The translations under genes and the position numbers were made by a program. Positions 1 to 51,028 of a DNA stretch of 64,000 nucleotides are shown in pieces (within the stretch, counting starts at the first letter, position 1; every line of letters begins with the position of its first letter). Below the pieces are notes generated by a model. It was not told the DNA's origin. It made no database searches and was given only the letters and a program-made list of their open reading frames with translations. This stretch comes from Tenrec ecaudatus (lineage: Eukaryota; Chordata; Mammalia; Afrosoricida; Tenrecidae), in NCBI RefSeq assembly GCF_050624435.1, contig NC_134545.1:84703563-84767562 (forward strand). Direction: 5' to 3'.

Positions 1-519
1 CTTTAGAGCACTGTGGAAATGACACCCTCCAGTCCTGAGACTTCTCCTGCTGGGGTGCCAAGGGAACAAATGATGTCTTTCTGCCATAAAGGTCCTGAAC
101 TTGGCACCCTGAACCTTTGGACTTTCCACTCTCTCGACTTCACCTTCCTGAATTGGGTCCTGACCATCTCTGTGTCAGCAAAGTTACACAACCAAATTTA
201 TGGGTTACCTATGAAGCCAGGGAAAACTTTAAAGTTCATACGGCGATATATGGTATTCCAAAAAATACCCCAAACCATTTTAAATGAATAAAGTCACCCT
301 TCTGACAAAAGGAGAAACATGTGAACATAAAATCCAAGTGGATCCAATGAATACCTCGCAGGTTCCTGGTGGGTGCCAGGAAAGGAACCCGTGTAAAGAG
401 ACCAAGACTGCAGTGAGCAAGACTGACCACTGTCTCAAGGGAAGGCAGAACTTGAGCAAGGAGTTCCACGTGCAATACTCAACCCCAAACCCACTGCCAT
501 CCAGTGCATTCTGATTCCG

Positions 520-692
520 TGACTAACGAGACCCCCTACGGCAGGGTAGAACTGCCTCTCTGGGTCTCCAAGTCTCAATCTCGATGGAATCAGAAAGCCT
601 ATCTTCCTCCTGAGGAGTGGCTGCTGGATTCAAACTGCTCACTCTGAGGTTCGCAGACCAGCTTGGAAGCCACTACACCACCAGGGCTCTTT
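520..692 (-). mobile_element. AfroSINE
   Basis: Complement of the family: ACGGCAGGGTAGAACTGCCT and, at the tRNA-derived end, CACTACACCACCAGGGCTCT. The tRNA-like head is too decayed to be a tRNA gene. Confidence 0.75.
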
Positions 693-734
693 TCCAGGTG
701 AGATGAAATAACCCAAACCAAGATCAGTGCTATG

Positions 735-890
735 GAGTTTCATCTGACTCCTGGGTCCTGACAGGAGAGGGTAGAACTACCTTGCTGGGATTCCGAGTTT
801 CTAAGTCTTTACAGGAGCAGACAGTCGCCTGTTTTTCGCAAAGAGCTCCTGGTTGTTTTGAACTGCCCAACTCGTAAACCAGGAGAACAA
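735..890 (-). mobile_element. AfroSINE, decayed
   Basis: GACAGGAGAGGGTAGAACTA and TTTGAACTGCCCAACTCGTA match the reverse family body. Confidence 0.6.
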
Positions 891-904
891 TATGGCTCCT
901 TTGC

Positions 905-1115
905 AAGTGTGATAAGACCACCTAAATGGAAGAAAGGGAATGTAAGAGAGAGTTTACAAAGGAGAGAAAAAGAGAAGCTGATACGAAGGGCTGAAAAAGA
1001 AAGTAAATGTTTAGAAAATAATTATAGTAACGTGTACAAAATATGCTTGATACACTTGATGTATGCATTGCCATAAGAGCCCCCATTAAAATGATCTTTT
1101 AATAATTAAAAAAAG
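905..1115 (+). mobile_element. L1 3' terminus fragment
   Basis: Decayed tail end: GAGAAGCTGATACGAAGGGC through CCCCCATTAAAATGATCTTT. It is shared by both duplicate units. Confidence 0.65.
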
Positions 1116-1129
1116 AGAGAAAGTTGAAG

Positions 1130-2145
1130 TATGAGAGTCATGGAATAATAATAAGCTAAGACAATAAATAACCAATTTCAAAATGAATAAAGAATTTGAA
1201 TAGATATGTCCCTGAAGAAGATATGCAAATAGCTAATAAGACCATAAAAGATATTCAACTTACTCATTGTTAGGAAAGGCCAATCAGAACCATAATGCGA
1301 TATTACTTGACAATCACTTACTGACACTGAGTCAATTCTGACCCAGCGTGACCCTGTAGGACCGTGTAGACCTGCCCCTGTTCTGAGACTATAACTCTAT
1401 AGAGGAGGAGAAAGCCTCATCTTTCTCCCATAGAGCAGCTGGTGAGTTTGAACTGCTGACCCTGTGGTTAGCCGACCAGTGAGTAACCCACTATGACACC
1501 ATGGCTCTAGTGACACTCACTAGGAAGCTATCGCTCATTGTCAAAAGATCAACACTAGCAAATGTTCGTGAGGATGGAGCATTAGGACCCTCATAGATAC
1601 TGCGGGTGCAGGCACTGAAGTAAGCATTTTGGTAGCTCCTCAATGTAAATGTAATAGACATGAATCCTAGGAATACCGTGTGAGCTAGCAGCTCCACTTC
1701 CAGATATCTGTCCAAAATAATTGAAACAGGTCCACAAAAGACTCGAACATAGATGTTCGTAGGAGACTCAAAATAGGCAAGAAGCGGAAACAAATCAACT
1801 CTCCATCAACGGATGGGTAGATCAACGAAATACAGCAGAATATTACTCAGTGATCATGGAACATGAAGTTCTGATACATCCTAGAATGTAGGTGGACCGT
1901 GACAAGTTATGCCGAATGAAAGAAGCCAGTCACCACAAGTCACACAGCATTGCCTCTGTAGCCCTTGCCCTTTATATACAAATCATCCTGAATGTTGTTC
2001 GAACAGCTCCGTGGACTCAATCTGCTAGGCAAATCAGTTTGGTGACAATAAGTCATCTGTGGAACATACAGCGGGTTAACTCTAACATGGGGGGCAAATA
2101 ACAAAATTAGGATCGATCTAATGAAGAACACTGGTGCCAAATGAC
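1130..2145 (+). mobile_element. Ancient L1 (L1M-like) 3' end, split by an AfroSINE
   Basis: Resembles the common mammalian L1 ORF2 end, with GAAGATATGCAAATAGCTAA in the first part and CATCAACGGATGGGTAGATC and AAGAAGCCAGTCACCACAAG in the second. An AfroSINE interrupts it at about 1315-1510. Confidence 0.7.
1315..1510 (-). mobile_element. AfroSINE inserted in L1M
   Basis: GACCCTGTAGGACCGTGTAG through TGACACCATGGCTCT. Flanks TGACAATCACTTA and TGACACTCACTAG look like a decayed target duplication. Confidence 0.78.
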
Positions 2146-2149
2146 TGCT

Positions 2150-2272
2150 GTTGGGTCAAATTTAACTTCATGACAACCACGTTGGACGGGGGAGAGCTGG
2201 CCCTGTGTGTTTCATCAACTGTAAGTGACTACAGGAGTAGAAAGCCCCCTCCTTCTCCCTCGTGTCAAACTG
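2150..2272 (-). mobile_element. AfroSINE fragment
   Basis: CTACAGGAGTAGAAAGCCCC matches the reverse family body. The left part is decayed. Confidence 0.5.
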
Positions 2273-2626
2273 AGTCTTAATATTTGCTATAATAAATAGT
2301 GGGAATCCACAGGAGTCTTTTAATGACGGGAGACGTGACAAAGGGATGCTTCAGTAGGAACACCCCGACGACCCTCTTTGCAGATGTACTTTCAGGTTGT
2401 GGGAGTAGGATCTACCCCTTTTTTTTTCTAGTGTGTACACAGCTTTGGAACCTTAGAATACCTTCATATTTCATGAATGACTAGTGTTGACAGAGGGGGA
2501 AATTAAACTGTGGAAATACTTATAAAATCAAAGGGATGAGGTTGCAGATTTCATGAATGAGAAGTATAAAGTATGAATCCCATGCTTCAGCAAAGCAAAT
2601 AAACCCAAAGCACGTTGTACTGGCTG

Positions 2627-2744
2627 AGTCCAAAGGGATTCCAAAAACCCAGACCAACCTTTGCCCTGCAGGTCTCATCCTGTGTATAATAGGCCTGATT
2701 CTCTGGCAGGCCACCCTGAGAGTTCTGGATGCTGAGCGGGTGAA
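2627..2744 (+). promoter_or_regulatory. Putative proximal promoter and 5' UTR of the P450 gene
   Basis: TATAAT at 2685-2690 lies 55 nt before the ATG, a usual distance for a CYP2C TATA-like box with a short 5' UTR. AGTCCAAAGGGAT at 2627-2639 resembles a DR1 site of the HNF4-alpha kind that drives hepatic CYP2C genes. The second copy (59866-59983) keeps both but has T to G at the position equivalent to 2639. Assignment is by pattern only. Confidence 0.4.
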
Positions 2745-42036
<39,292 letters not shown>

Positions 42037-42337
42037 GACAGAAACTCTTATCCATTCATCATCTGCACTGGAAATCAATGTTCTTCCCTCTACTGGAAAT
42101 TTATTTCATGTCGATCTCTTCCTTTCAAATGCCACTTAGGCTAGAAACACCATGCACTAAAAAGTTGATGGAAATTTGGTGAAATCTACAAATATTTTGA
42201 CAAAAGTGACTGGATTCTGTGAAGTGCAAGGTACACCATGGCCTCTGAAGCCAGCTCTGATCCAATCAGACCAGTCTGATAGATGGCCTGGATCATGGGC
42301 AATCAACAAACAGTAGCGCCTTTACCATTTCTTGCTA

Positions 42338-42530
42338 AGGAGCCCTGGCAGTCATTGGGCTGCTCTCTATAAGCTCGGTGGGTCAAACCCATCAGCTGCT
42401 CCATGGGAGGAAAATGAGGCTGTCTATTCCCATAAATATTTCCAGCTTCAGAAACTAGGGAGCAGTTCTATTCCATTCTTTCCAGGATCACTGCAATTCA
42501 GAGTTCACTAAGTGGGTTGGGTTTCACTAT
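42338..42530 (+). mobile_element. AfroSINE in the P450 3' flank or UTR
   Basis: Head AAGGAGCCCTGGCAGTCATT, then GGGTCAAACCCATCAGCTGC and CAGGATCACTGCAATTCAGA. Confidence 0.62.
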
Positions 42531-42665
42531 TTTGGTGCTTTTAGATATAATGGTAATTTCTAGTTTGTTGGTTTGGTTTTAAACTAGACACCATTATAGA
42601 CTGATCTATGTGTATTTTTCTGTTTCCAATTGAAATAGTTTTTATGAATTTTGTCACGTTAAAAA

Positions 42666-42687
42666 AATAAAGCTTATTCTCAATAAA
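42666..42687 (+). terminator. Candidate polyadenylation signals of the P450 gene
   Basis: AATAAA occurs at 42666-42671 and again at 42682-42687, about 640 nt after the stop codon. They are the first pair of canonical hexamers I see downstream. They sit beyond an AfroSINE insertion, so the true 3' end could differ. Confidence 0.35.
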
Positions 42688-42874
42688 GATTTTATAGTTG
42701 ACTTCATTCTCGGGAGAAGACTCCAAAGTCAAATGTATTTTATAGAGACCCCTTTATTAATTCTTTAGAGAAAAGGCAAGACAAAGACAAATGATGCAGA
42801 TGAGAGAGACCATCAGCACGAAGCCGTAATGGTGGCCAAGAGATTGAAACTACGCTGCTAATTATAGGATCTAG

Positions 42875-44115
42875 AAAACAAAGGACATTAAGGTATCAGA
42901 TGGACATTGGGCCTCCACTCAAATACTCCCCCAATGCAAGAATACTTTGTTCTATTAAACGGGCATTCCATGATGTTCACATTCCCAACACGATTGCTGA
43001 AGACAAAGCGGGTGCATAAGCAAATGTGGTGAAGAAAGCTGATGGAGCCCGGCTATCAAAATATATCGTGTCTAGTCCTAGGGTCTTTAAGACTTGAAAG
43101 TAAACAAGCAGCCATCTAGCTGAGAAGCAACAAAGCCCACATAGAAGAAGCACACCAGCCTGTGTGATTACTAGGTACCAAAGGGATCAGTTTTGAGGCA
43201 TCAGAGAACAAAAAAATCATATCATTGTGTGCTCACCTCCTCAGTGCAATCACTGAAAACAAATGGATGCATAAGCAAATGTGGTGAAGAAAATTAATGG
43301 TGCCCAGCTATCAAAAGATATAGCGTCTGGGGTCTTAAAAGCTTGAAGGTAAACTAGCGGCCATCTAGCTCAGAAGCCACAAAGCCCACATGGAAGAAGC
43401 ACACCAGCCTGTGTGATCACGAGGTGTCAAAGTGATCAGTTACCAGGCATCAAGGAACAAAAATCATATCATTATCAATGAGGGGGTATGTGGAGTGGGG
43501 ACCCCAAGCCCTTCTGTAGGCAACTGGAGATCCCCTTACAGAAGGCTGTGGGAGGAGATGAGCCAGTTGGGATGCAGTGTACCAATGATGAAACTTACTA
43601 CTTTCCTCTAGTTCTTTAATGCTTCATCCCCAACACTATCATGATCCCAATTCTACCTTACAACTCCGCCTAGACCAGAGGATATATACTGGTACAGATA
43701 AGAACTGGAAACACGGGGAATCCATGACAAATAAAAAACTCAGGATGAATAATTAGATTAGTCATAAGGGGAAGTGGGTAAGGGGAAGGTGGGGAAGAAT
43801 GGGGGAACCTATCACATAGACCTACATATAACCCCCTCTCTGGGGGACAGATAACAGAAAAGGGGGTGAAGGAAGACTTCAGACAGTATAAGATATGACA
43901 AAATAATAATAATTTATACATTACTAAGGGCTCATGAAGGAGGGGTCGGCAGGGAGGGCAAAAAGAGGAGCTGATAACAAGGACTCAACCAGAAAGAAAA
44001 TGTTTTGAGAATGATGATGGCAACAAATGTACAAATGTGCTTGACACAGTGCATGTATGTGTGGATTGTGAGAAGAGTTGTATGAGCCCCCAATAAAACG
44101 ATTTTAAAAAGAAAA
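42875..44115 (+). mobile_element. L1 3' UTR tail with two internal units
   Basis: Two copies of the internal unit (about 43000-43235 and 43260-43480), then the tail ending CCCAATAAAACGATTTT near 44107. It follows the P450 3' UTR. Confidence 0.8.
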
Positions 44116-44119
44116 AAAG

Positions 44120-44580
44120 AAATTTTACATACTAAAAAAATCAAGGCAATCCAATAATGCTGGATTGAAATAATAATGTTATTGTTTTTCCAGTAAAGGG
44201 CAGTGCTGGATTTTCAATGTTTTCAATGAATACTGCTCGCAATGCTCCTCTTCAACAGAAAAACTTCCCTCACAGCACCACACACTGTCTGCTCTAGTTA
44301 ATTCTCACTATCCAAGAAGAGTTTTATAAAAACTGTGAAGTGTTAGGTATATGCTGTTTGCATTTATAAGTTTCTTACTGCCTTGACTAGGATGACTATT
44401 CCTTCAGGAGTTTAATGTAACCTGCTTGGATCTAAATACATCTCTTCCCTCCCACCCTACCTCCAGCCCCATCTCCATATTTTTTGTTTGGGAAATGGCA
44501 CCACCTGTTGCCCAATTCAAGAATGTGGAAGTCTTGTCTCAGGAAAACAATGAACATTACTCTTCAGTACAACGTACCTT
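44120..44580. other. Downstream spacer, no recognised feature
   Basis: Unique-looking sequence between two L1 tails. Confidence 0.45.
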
Positions 44581-44582
44581 AA

Positions 44583-45425
44583 AATGTATGCATAAGCAAA
44601 TGTGGTGAAGAAAGTTGATGGTGCCCAGTTATCAAAAGATATAGTATCTGGGGTCATAAAGACTTGAAGATAAACAAGCGGCCATCTAGCTCAGAAGCAA
44701 CAAAGCCCACATGGAAGAAGCACACCAGCCTGTGTGACCACAAGGTGTCGAAGCGATCAGGTAGCAGGCATCAAAGAACAAAAAAACCATATTATTGTAA
44801 ATGAGGGTGAGTACAGAGTAGAGACCCAAAGCCCATCTGTAGGCAACTGGACACCCCTTACTGAAGGGTCGCAGGGAAGAGACAAGTCACTCAGGTTGCA
44901 CGGCAGCAACGATGAAGCATACAACTTTCTTCTCCTTCTTAAATGCTTCCACCCCCCACTATCATGATCCTAATTCTACGTTACAAATCTGGCTAGACCA
45001 GAGGATTTTCATTGGTACAGATGGGAACTGGAAACACAGTGAATCCAGGACAGATGAACACTTCAGGACCAGGGGTGAGAGTGGTGATACCTGGAGGGTA
45101 GAAGGAAGGTGGGATAGAAAGGATCTACATATTACCCCCCTCCCTGAGGAATGGTTAACAGAAAAGTGGGTGAATGGAGATATTAGACAGTGTAAGGTAT
45201 GACAAAATAATTGTAATTTATAAATTATCAAGGATTCATGAGGGAGGGATGAGTGGGGAGGGAAGGGGGAAAATGAGCTGATATTAAGGGTTCAAGTAGA
45301 AAGCAAATGTTTTGAGAATGATGATGGCAACAAATGTACAAATGTGCTTGACATAATGGGTGTATGTATTGATTGTGATAAGAATTGTACGAGCCTCCAA
45401 TAAAATGATTTAAAAATAAAGAAGC
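44583..45425 (+). mobile_element. L1 3' UTR tail with one internal unit
   Basis: A single copy of the internal unit, then the tail ending CAATAAAATGATTTAAAAAT at about 45412. Confidence 0.8.
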
Positions 45426-45589
45426 AATAAGAAAAAAATCATCTCTATGAAACCAAACAGTCAACAATATATTGATCATTTCCAGACCCCCCTCAGTAAA
45501 GTCCTGATTTCTTCCCGTGGCAACCAGGCCCTCCCTGCCCCGACGCTGGGCTTCCTGTTCGGCATCAGAGCTCTCGCTCCGCCCCAACA

Positions 45590-46420
45590 CTCACACTGCA
45601 TGCTGATTTCCTCTGGTTCCCTTGAGGTAGCTCTGACTCTCAGTGGCCCTAAGTCCAACAGAAAGAAACACTGCCCAGTCCTGTGCCATCCTCACAAATG
45701 TGCTGATGTCAGAACCCCTAGTTGTTGCCTCTGTGTCGACCCAGTTCATTGAGGGTCTTCTTTTTGTAATGATCCTCGCTCTGTCAAACAAGAAGCCTTT
45801 TCCCAGGGACTGGTCTCTCCTGATGACATGTCCAAAGGACACGAGACAGTCTCGCCAACCTTGATTCTCAGGAGCACTCTGCTACCCCTCTTTCAGGGGC
45901 GATTTCTTTGTTCTTCTGGTAGCCCAGAATCTTCTTCAGCAACACCATCATTCAAATGCTCATTCTTCTCCCAACTTCTTTTCTCCTTGTCCCACTTTCA
46001 CATGCCTGAGAAGCGATGGGAAATGCCATGGCTTGAGCCAGGTACCCTCAGTGCTCACAGGGCCACCTTTGTTCTCTAACCCTTTAAAAAGAGGTCTTTT
46101 GCAATACATTTGTCCAAGGCAACACGTCATTTGCATCCTTGTCTGCTGCTTCCATGAGCATTGATTGTGGATCCAAGTCAACTGAAATCCTCAGTAACTT
46201 CAATCTTTTTCCATTTTGCATGATGTTGTCTGTTGGTCCAACTGTGAGAATTTGGGTTTTCTTTTCTTTCTTTCTTTTTTATATAAGATTTGGGTTTTCT
46301 ATACATTGACTTGCAGTCCATGTTGAAGGCGGCAGACCTCGATCTTCATCAGTAAGTACTTCGTGTCCTCTTTGTTTTCAGTTAACGAGGCTTTGTGCCC
46401 TGCATGTTGCAGGTTAACGA
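45590..46420 (-). mobile_element. RTE-type LINE fragment
   Basis: Complement of RTE coding sequence: TGACATGTCCAAAGGACACG at 45824, GCTGCTTCCATGAGCATTGA near 46147 and TACATTGACTTGCAGTCCAT near 46302. Decayed. Confidence 0.55.
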
Positions 46421-46561
46421 GCCTCCCTTCAACCCTAACGCCGTCTTCTCCTTCTCCACACAGCCCAGCTTCTCAGATGATATGCCCAGTGTCCAGATTG
46501 AGTAAGTATGGGGAGAGGACACACACCTTTTCTGATTTTGAGCCAAGTAGTATTCCCTTAC

Positions 46562-46725
46562 CAGGAGCTCTGGTGGTGCCGGTTCCAGGTTGGCCTGCTA
46601 ACCGCAAGGTCCACCGTTGAAAACCATAAATTTTCTACTCCTAAAAAGGGCTATAATCTCAGAAACTCACAGGGGCGATTCTACCATGCCCTATAGAGTT
46701 GGCATCCACTCGATGGCAGTGAGTT
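46562..46725 (+). mobile_element. AfroSINE
   Basis: Head AGGAGCTCTGGTGGTGCCGG and GGCCTGCTAACCGCAAGGTC. Tail ATCCACTCGATGGCAGTGAG. Confidence 0.78.
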
Positions 46726-46816
46726 GTTCTATTCAAGCAACTGCCTCTTGGTAAATGTACAGGTTCTTTATGAACACAATATAGTGCTCTAGACCTCCCA
46801 TCTTTTGTGATGTTAT

Positions 46817-46856
46817 CGATCTATCTATAATCTATCTATCATCTATCTATCTATAA
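46817..46856 (+). repeat. ATCT/CTAT tetranucleotide microsatellite
   Basis: Imperfect run of ATCT units interrupted by ATAATCT. Confidence 0.85.
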
Positions 46857-46859
46857 TGA

Positions 46860-47290
46860 TCCATACTATCTAATGTCTTTCCATAATCTAATGTCAACTT
46901 GATCTATAGAAATGTAGGGGTGGATTCTAACCTGTTAACCAGGTCACAGCCTGACACCTTCTGTGGGCATGCTGTCCTCGAGGAAGGGCCTGGGAACCTC
47001 TCACCACTCCTCTGCCTTCATCTCCCTGCTGGCAGACCCAGGGTGTTGTGAGCTCTATGATGTGGCCATCGCCACTGGATCATAGGCACCCACTGGCCTT
47101 TGATCTTCCTGCATTCTGCATCATTGCCTGTGGCTGTGATGAGACTTAGGGACTAAGTATCATAAGTATGGATTTACTCTGGACTGGGATGTGATGTTTG
47201 GTTGCTATCTATAATTATTTCTTAAGATAAAGGTTTCTCGTACCCATATATGAGTGTCACTGGATTTGTTTCTCTAGTCAATGCAGCCTA
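46860..47290. repeat. Unclassified interspersed repeat, partner of 26040-26530
   Basis: Right end GATTTGTTTCTCTAGTCAAT, then GCAGCCTAACAC, complements the start at 26040. The body (GCCATCGCCACTGGATCATA, CTCTGGACTGGGATGTGATG) is not similar to the other copy by eye. Only the terminus is clearly shared. Confidence 0.45.
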
Positions 47291-47334
47291 ACACATACTG
47301 TCAATAAAACACAAGTAAACATCTTCCTGATAGT

Positions 47335-47850
47335 CTCTGCTTATTGCCAAGATTCATCTGATGCCGCAATGTTAGGTTTTCCTGTCACATCCTCTCCTGA
47401 ATCTCCTTTGAATTTCTGGTAGTTCTCCATGGATGTACTACTGAGATCATTGTGAAACGATCTTCAGCACAGTTTTACTTGCATGTGATATTGATATTCT
47501 TCACTATTTTTGCATTGTCTTGGGTCACATTTATTTGAGATGGGCACAAATATGAATCTCTTCCAGATGATTGGCTAGTTAGCTGTCATCCTTTTTTTTT
47601 TAACAGACTAATGAGGGCTTCTAGTGCTCTATCCATTTTTGGAAACACATCAGTTGGGGTTCTGTTCATTCCTGGAACCTTGTTTTTAACTTATGCCTTC
47701 AGTGTAGCCTGGGTTTTTCCTTTAAGATGATTGATTCTTGATCAAACACTACATCTGGAAATGACTGAATGGCAATCAATTCTTCTTGTGAATTAATTCC
47801 ACCTATTCTCCATTCCCATAAGAAGGCGAGACTTGGGCTCATGTATTTTG
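47335..47850 (-). mobile_element. Probable RTE-type LINE fragment
   Basis: AT-rich sequence including CTTTGAATTTCTGGTAGTTC (47407) and TATGAATCTCTTCCAGATGA. It resembles the minus strand of an RTE open frame, by recollection only. Confidence 0.4.
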
Positions 47851-48090
47851 ACATGTTGTGAGGAGACACCAGTGCCTGGAGGAGGGCATCATGCTTGGTA
47901 AAGTGGAGGGAAGTGAAAATGAGGAAGACCCTCCCAGGACGGATGGACACATGCCTGCAGCAGCATGTTCATGCAGAACACTTGGGGAGATGGTTCTGAA
48001 TCAGGTGGTGTTTCATTCTGTTGTCCACAGGGTCGCAATAAGTTGGAACCAAATCCACAGCACTCTACAACAACAACCACAACAGTATGT
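47850..48090 (+). mobile_element. RTE-type LINE 3' fragment
   Basis: GCATCATGCTTGGTAAAGTG, then AGGAAGACCCTCCCAGGACG, then CACAGGGTCGCAATAAGTTG. This is the same 3' end as at 22840-23010, on the plus strand. Confidence 0.6.
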
Positions 48091-48204
48091 ACCAGGTGCT
48101 TAACAAATGTTGAAAAAGTATAACCAATATTGAACTATCTCCTCTGCACTTACATTTTATTGATTTTAGAACAGCACAGGAGATGACTGAGCAAAATTCC
48201 AGAA

Positions 48205-48540
48205 ACCTCTCATTACCATCAAGTCAACCTGACTCCTGGCAACCGTGTTGGGCAGAATCAAGCTGTTCCTTTGGGTTTCTGAGACTTTAAATCTTTAGAG
48301 AAGTAGAGAGCCTCTTCTTTCTCTTGGAGAATGGTGGGCTGGTTTGAACCACTGACGCTATGATTGGCAGCTCAGTGCTTAACCAACTACATCACCAGAG
48401 ATCATATTTGGGGGGTTCCTAAGGCTATAACTCCTTATGAGAACAGAAAGTCTCATCTTTCTCCCAAGCAGCGACTGATGGGTTGGAACCACGGATCTTA
48501 TTGTTAGCAGTCCAGCGCGTAATCTACAGAGCTCCTTCCA
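48205..48540 (-). mobile_element. Two adjacent AfroSINEs
   Basis: A first copy ends near 48405 (TTACCATCAAGTCAACCTGA through GATTGGCAGCTCAGTGCTTA). A second partial copy follows to about 48540 (GGCTATAACTCCTTATGAGA through ATTGTTAGCAGTCCAGCGCG). Confidence 0.68.
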
Positions 48541-48544
48541 GAAA

Positions 48545-49075
48545 TCTAGGTTCTTCCATATGCTGTCACGAACCTCACTTTGCACCAGGCAATCACCGCT
48601 TCAGGGAAATGTTGGCTTAGACTGTCTCAAGCCACTGTGTGGCATGGACTCTGAGTCTATTTGTTGTATAATCATTGCCTCATTTGTAAATAGTTGACTG
48701 TAATCCTCCTTGTCAATAACAGAGGGGTATTTTTTTCCTGTGACATCAAAGCAAGCATCAGGCAGAAGGTTAACCAGACAAGAGTAGCTTGGTGCTGCAT
48801 AATCTGATCCTGTGGGATAGGGAGACCACCACGTGTCAGACTTTGGATGGCCCTGTTAACTGGACCAGAGAGACTGTAAGTCAGAATATTGTGGCAGCAA
48901 CTCCATTTCATTGACTGTAAAGTGCTCTTTAGGTCACGTTTTAGCACCTCTGAAATTAATAGTCAAGCAGATGACACCTTTGATTCAGTGTTGTCATAGG
49001 AAAGTGTCAGAGAAGCCCAACATACCACTGTTATACCAAAGAAACTCGACAACAAATGTTGATGGAGTGAACAAC
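48545..49075. other. Downstream spacer, no recognised feature
   Basis: Open frame at 48672-48947 (minus) is unconvincing. Probably a decayed transposon, family unknown. Confidence 0.35.
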
Positions 49076-49077
49076 GA

Positions 49078-49262
49078 TACCGTATTTACCCGAAGATAAG
49101 CCGAGGCACCTAATGTTACTACAGACAACCGAGGGTGGGGCCCTTTCAGCATAAAAACGAGATGAGAAAACTCCACTCATACGCGAATATAATGAGAGAA
49201 TTTCACTAAGTAACCAGGAGACAAGATTCAAGAAGAAGCAATAAATGATTCACAAAGAAGCC
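49078..49262. repeat. Possible short DNA-transposon fragment
   Basis: ACCGTATTTACCCGAAGATA, then AGCCGAGGCACCTAATGTTA resembles a recurrent vertebrate MITE start by memory. No clear terminal repeat found, and it lies right before the L1. Confidence 0.25.
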
Positions 49263-51028
49263 AGATTTGCGGTTTCTGGTCAAGATGGTGCCAAGGTAAG
49301 CAGTCCATACAGCGGGCTCCAGTGAGTCTGGTGTCTGGGAAGTCCAGTAGAAGTGTTCTGGTGACTGGAAAAGTCCCTATGAGGGGTTCTCCTTGTCCAT
49401 TAGGGGCCTTTCCCCACATCAGCTTTATTTCAACAACGGAGAGCTGGTTTCCTGCCAGCTGTGCGACCCTTGTGTGCTCTGCCACCATCCAGTGACTCCC
49501 CCCATTCACCCCCTTGCCTGGTTGCTGCCCCAGGAACCGGATGGCTATCTTGTGGAGCTGCCCAATGCCGGACCTGACCACAACATAGCATCTGTCCACT
49601 CGTGGCTCCCACTTGGGGGAGCTTCACTTTTCTCCCACGGTCCCCCTATGTTCCACAGGGCGAGCAGCCATTCCGCCTCCATGCTCGGGTCCCTCTCCGC
49701 TGCCGCCCAGGGCCCGAGGACTGAACCCGCAGCAAGTTTGAGTGCCTGCAGCTGGGTGCACCCAGCACCAAGGCCTGGGTCACCTCCAACTCCCACACAG
49801 TTATCCCCTGCCATTTCAAGGGTGCCTCTGCTTATTGTGGTCCCAGCATCACACCGGCCACCGGGAGCACCACCCGCACTTCCTGCCCACCATTTCCCTT
49901 GCACAGGGACTTCTGGCAACCCCTGCTTCTCCCAGCCCCTTTTTCTCCTCCCAGCGAATTGTGCTGCACCCTGCCCCCACCCATGTCGCAGGAGTAGCCT
50001 GCCTGGAGCCATGGGAAAGTAGAGATTGGGACCAGGGCCATTAGAGCTCGCCTCCTACAGCCCCTGCACCCAGTCCTTGCAGACACGCAATGCACAAATT
50101 CTGCATTAGCGTGGGAGACCAATTCACTGACTGGGGCCAGACAGACACATCTTGAGTTACCTCACCCAGATTAGTGGGCTGGGTCCTTGCAGGCCTACCG
50201 CGCACTACCTCGTCAGGACCCTTGGAGGGCCACAAACCAGATCTTTGTAGGCCCGACCAGCAAGCACCCAGTCCCTGGGGCCTCAGCTAGGCGCCACCTG
50301 AGTCAATCGCAGCTTGGGGAGCTTTGCTGCCCTGTCTGCTCCTAGCCCACGCAGCGAGTGGTTCAGTGGATAGTACATCCCAGGCCCCTAGGGCATCCTT
50401 GCCTCAAACCTAGCCTATATCTGGAATACAGGGGACAAGCGACCCACTACTGGGAGTTACCATAGCCCATGTGGGTCACACCACCTTAGGTCCTAAGAGT
50501 AATGCCACCTGCCCATTGTGTCCCTATAGCCCTACCACTGTACTGAAACTTTCCACCACTCAAATTGAGTTCCCCATAGCTGTCCCCAGCCGTGCTCGCC
50601 ACCTCTCATCACTGTTGACCACTGAGTCAACACGCCACCTGTCTTCACAGCAGCCTGACCAACCTCCATAGTAGGCCACAGTCAGCCATTGAAAACACTG
50701 TCACCAGTCACTCAGTGAGAGTACACAGGGCCTCTTGGTCTCCCAGAAATATGGTGCCCACCTCTTCAAAATCATCACGTAAACAACAGCATACCACATA
50801 ACTCCCAACAAGTAAACAAGAAAGACAAGCCACATCAGCAGAACTAACGATGTTCATAGAAGAATCTGATGTGCATCTGCCACAAAAAGAAATATTACTT
50901 ATTTCATGAACAGACTAGAGAAGGTGGAGAAACGTATCAGTGATCTCGAAGATAATCAGGCAGACCTCAGCAAATGAGAAAGACAATCAAACAAGATAAT
51001 AAAAGAGGCGGAAGCAAACCTGAGATCA

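Noticed and set aside
46817-46856. CRISPR-like or regulatory array
   Set aside because: Plain tetranucleotide microsatellite in a mammalian genome.
49393-50022. 209-codon open frame on the plus strand as a protein gene
   Set aside because: It lies in the GC-rich 5' region of the L1, is rich in proline, alanine and serine, and matches no family I know. More likely chance openness of GC-rich sequence.
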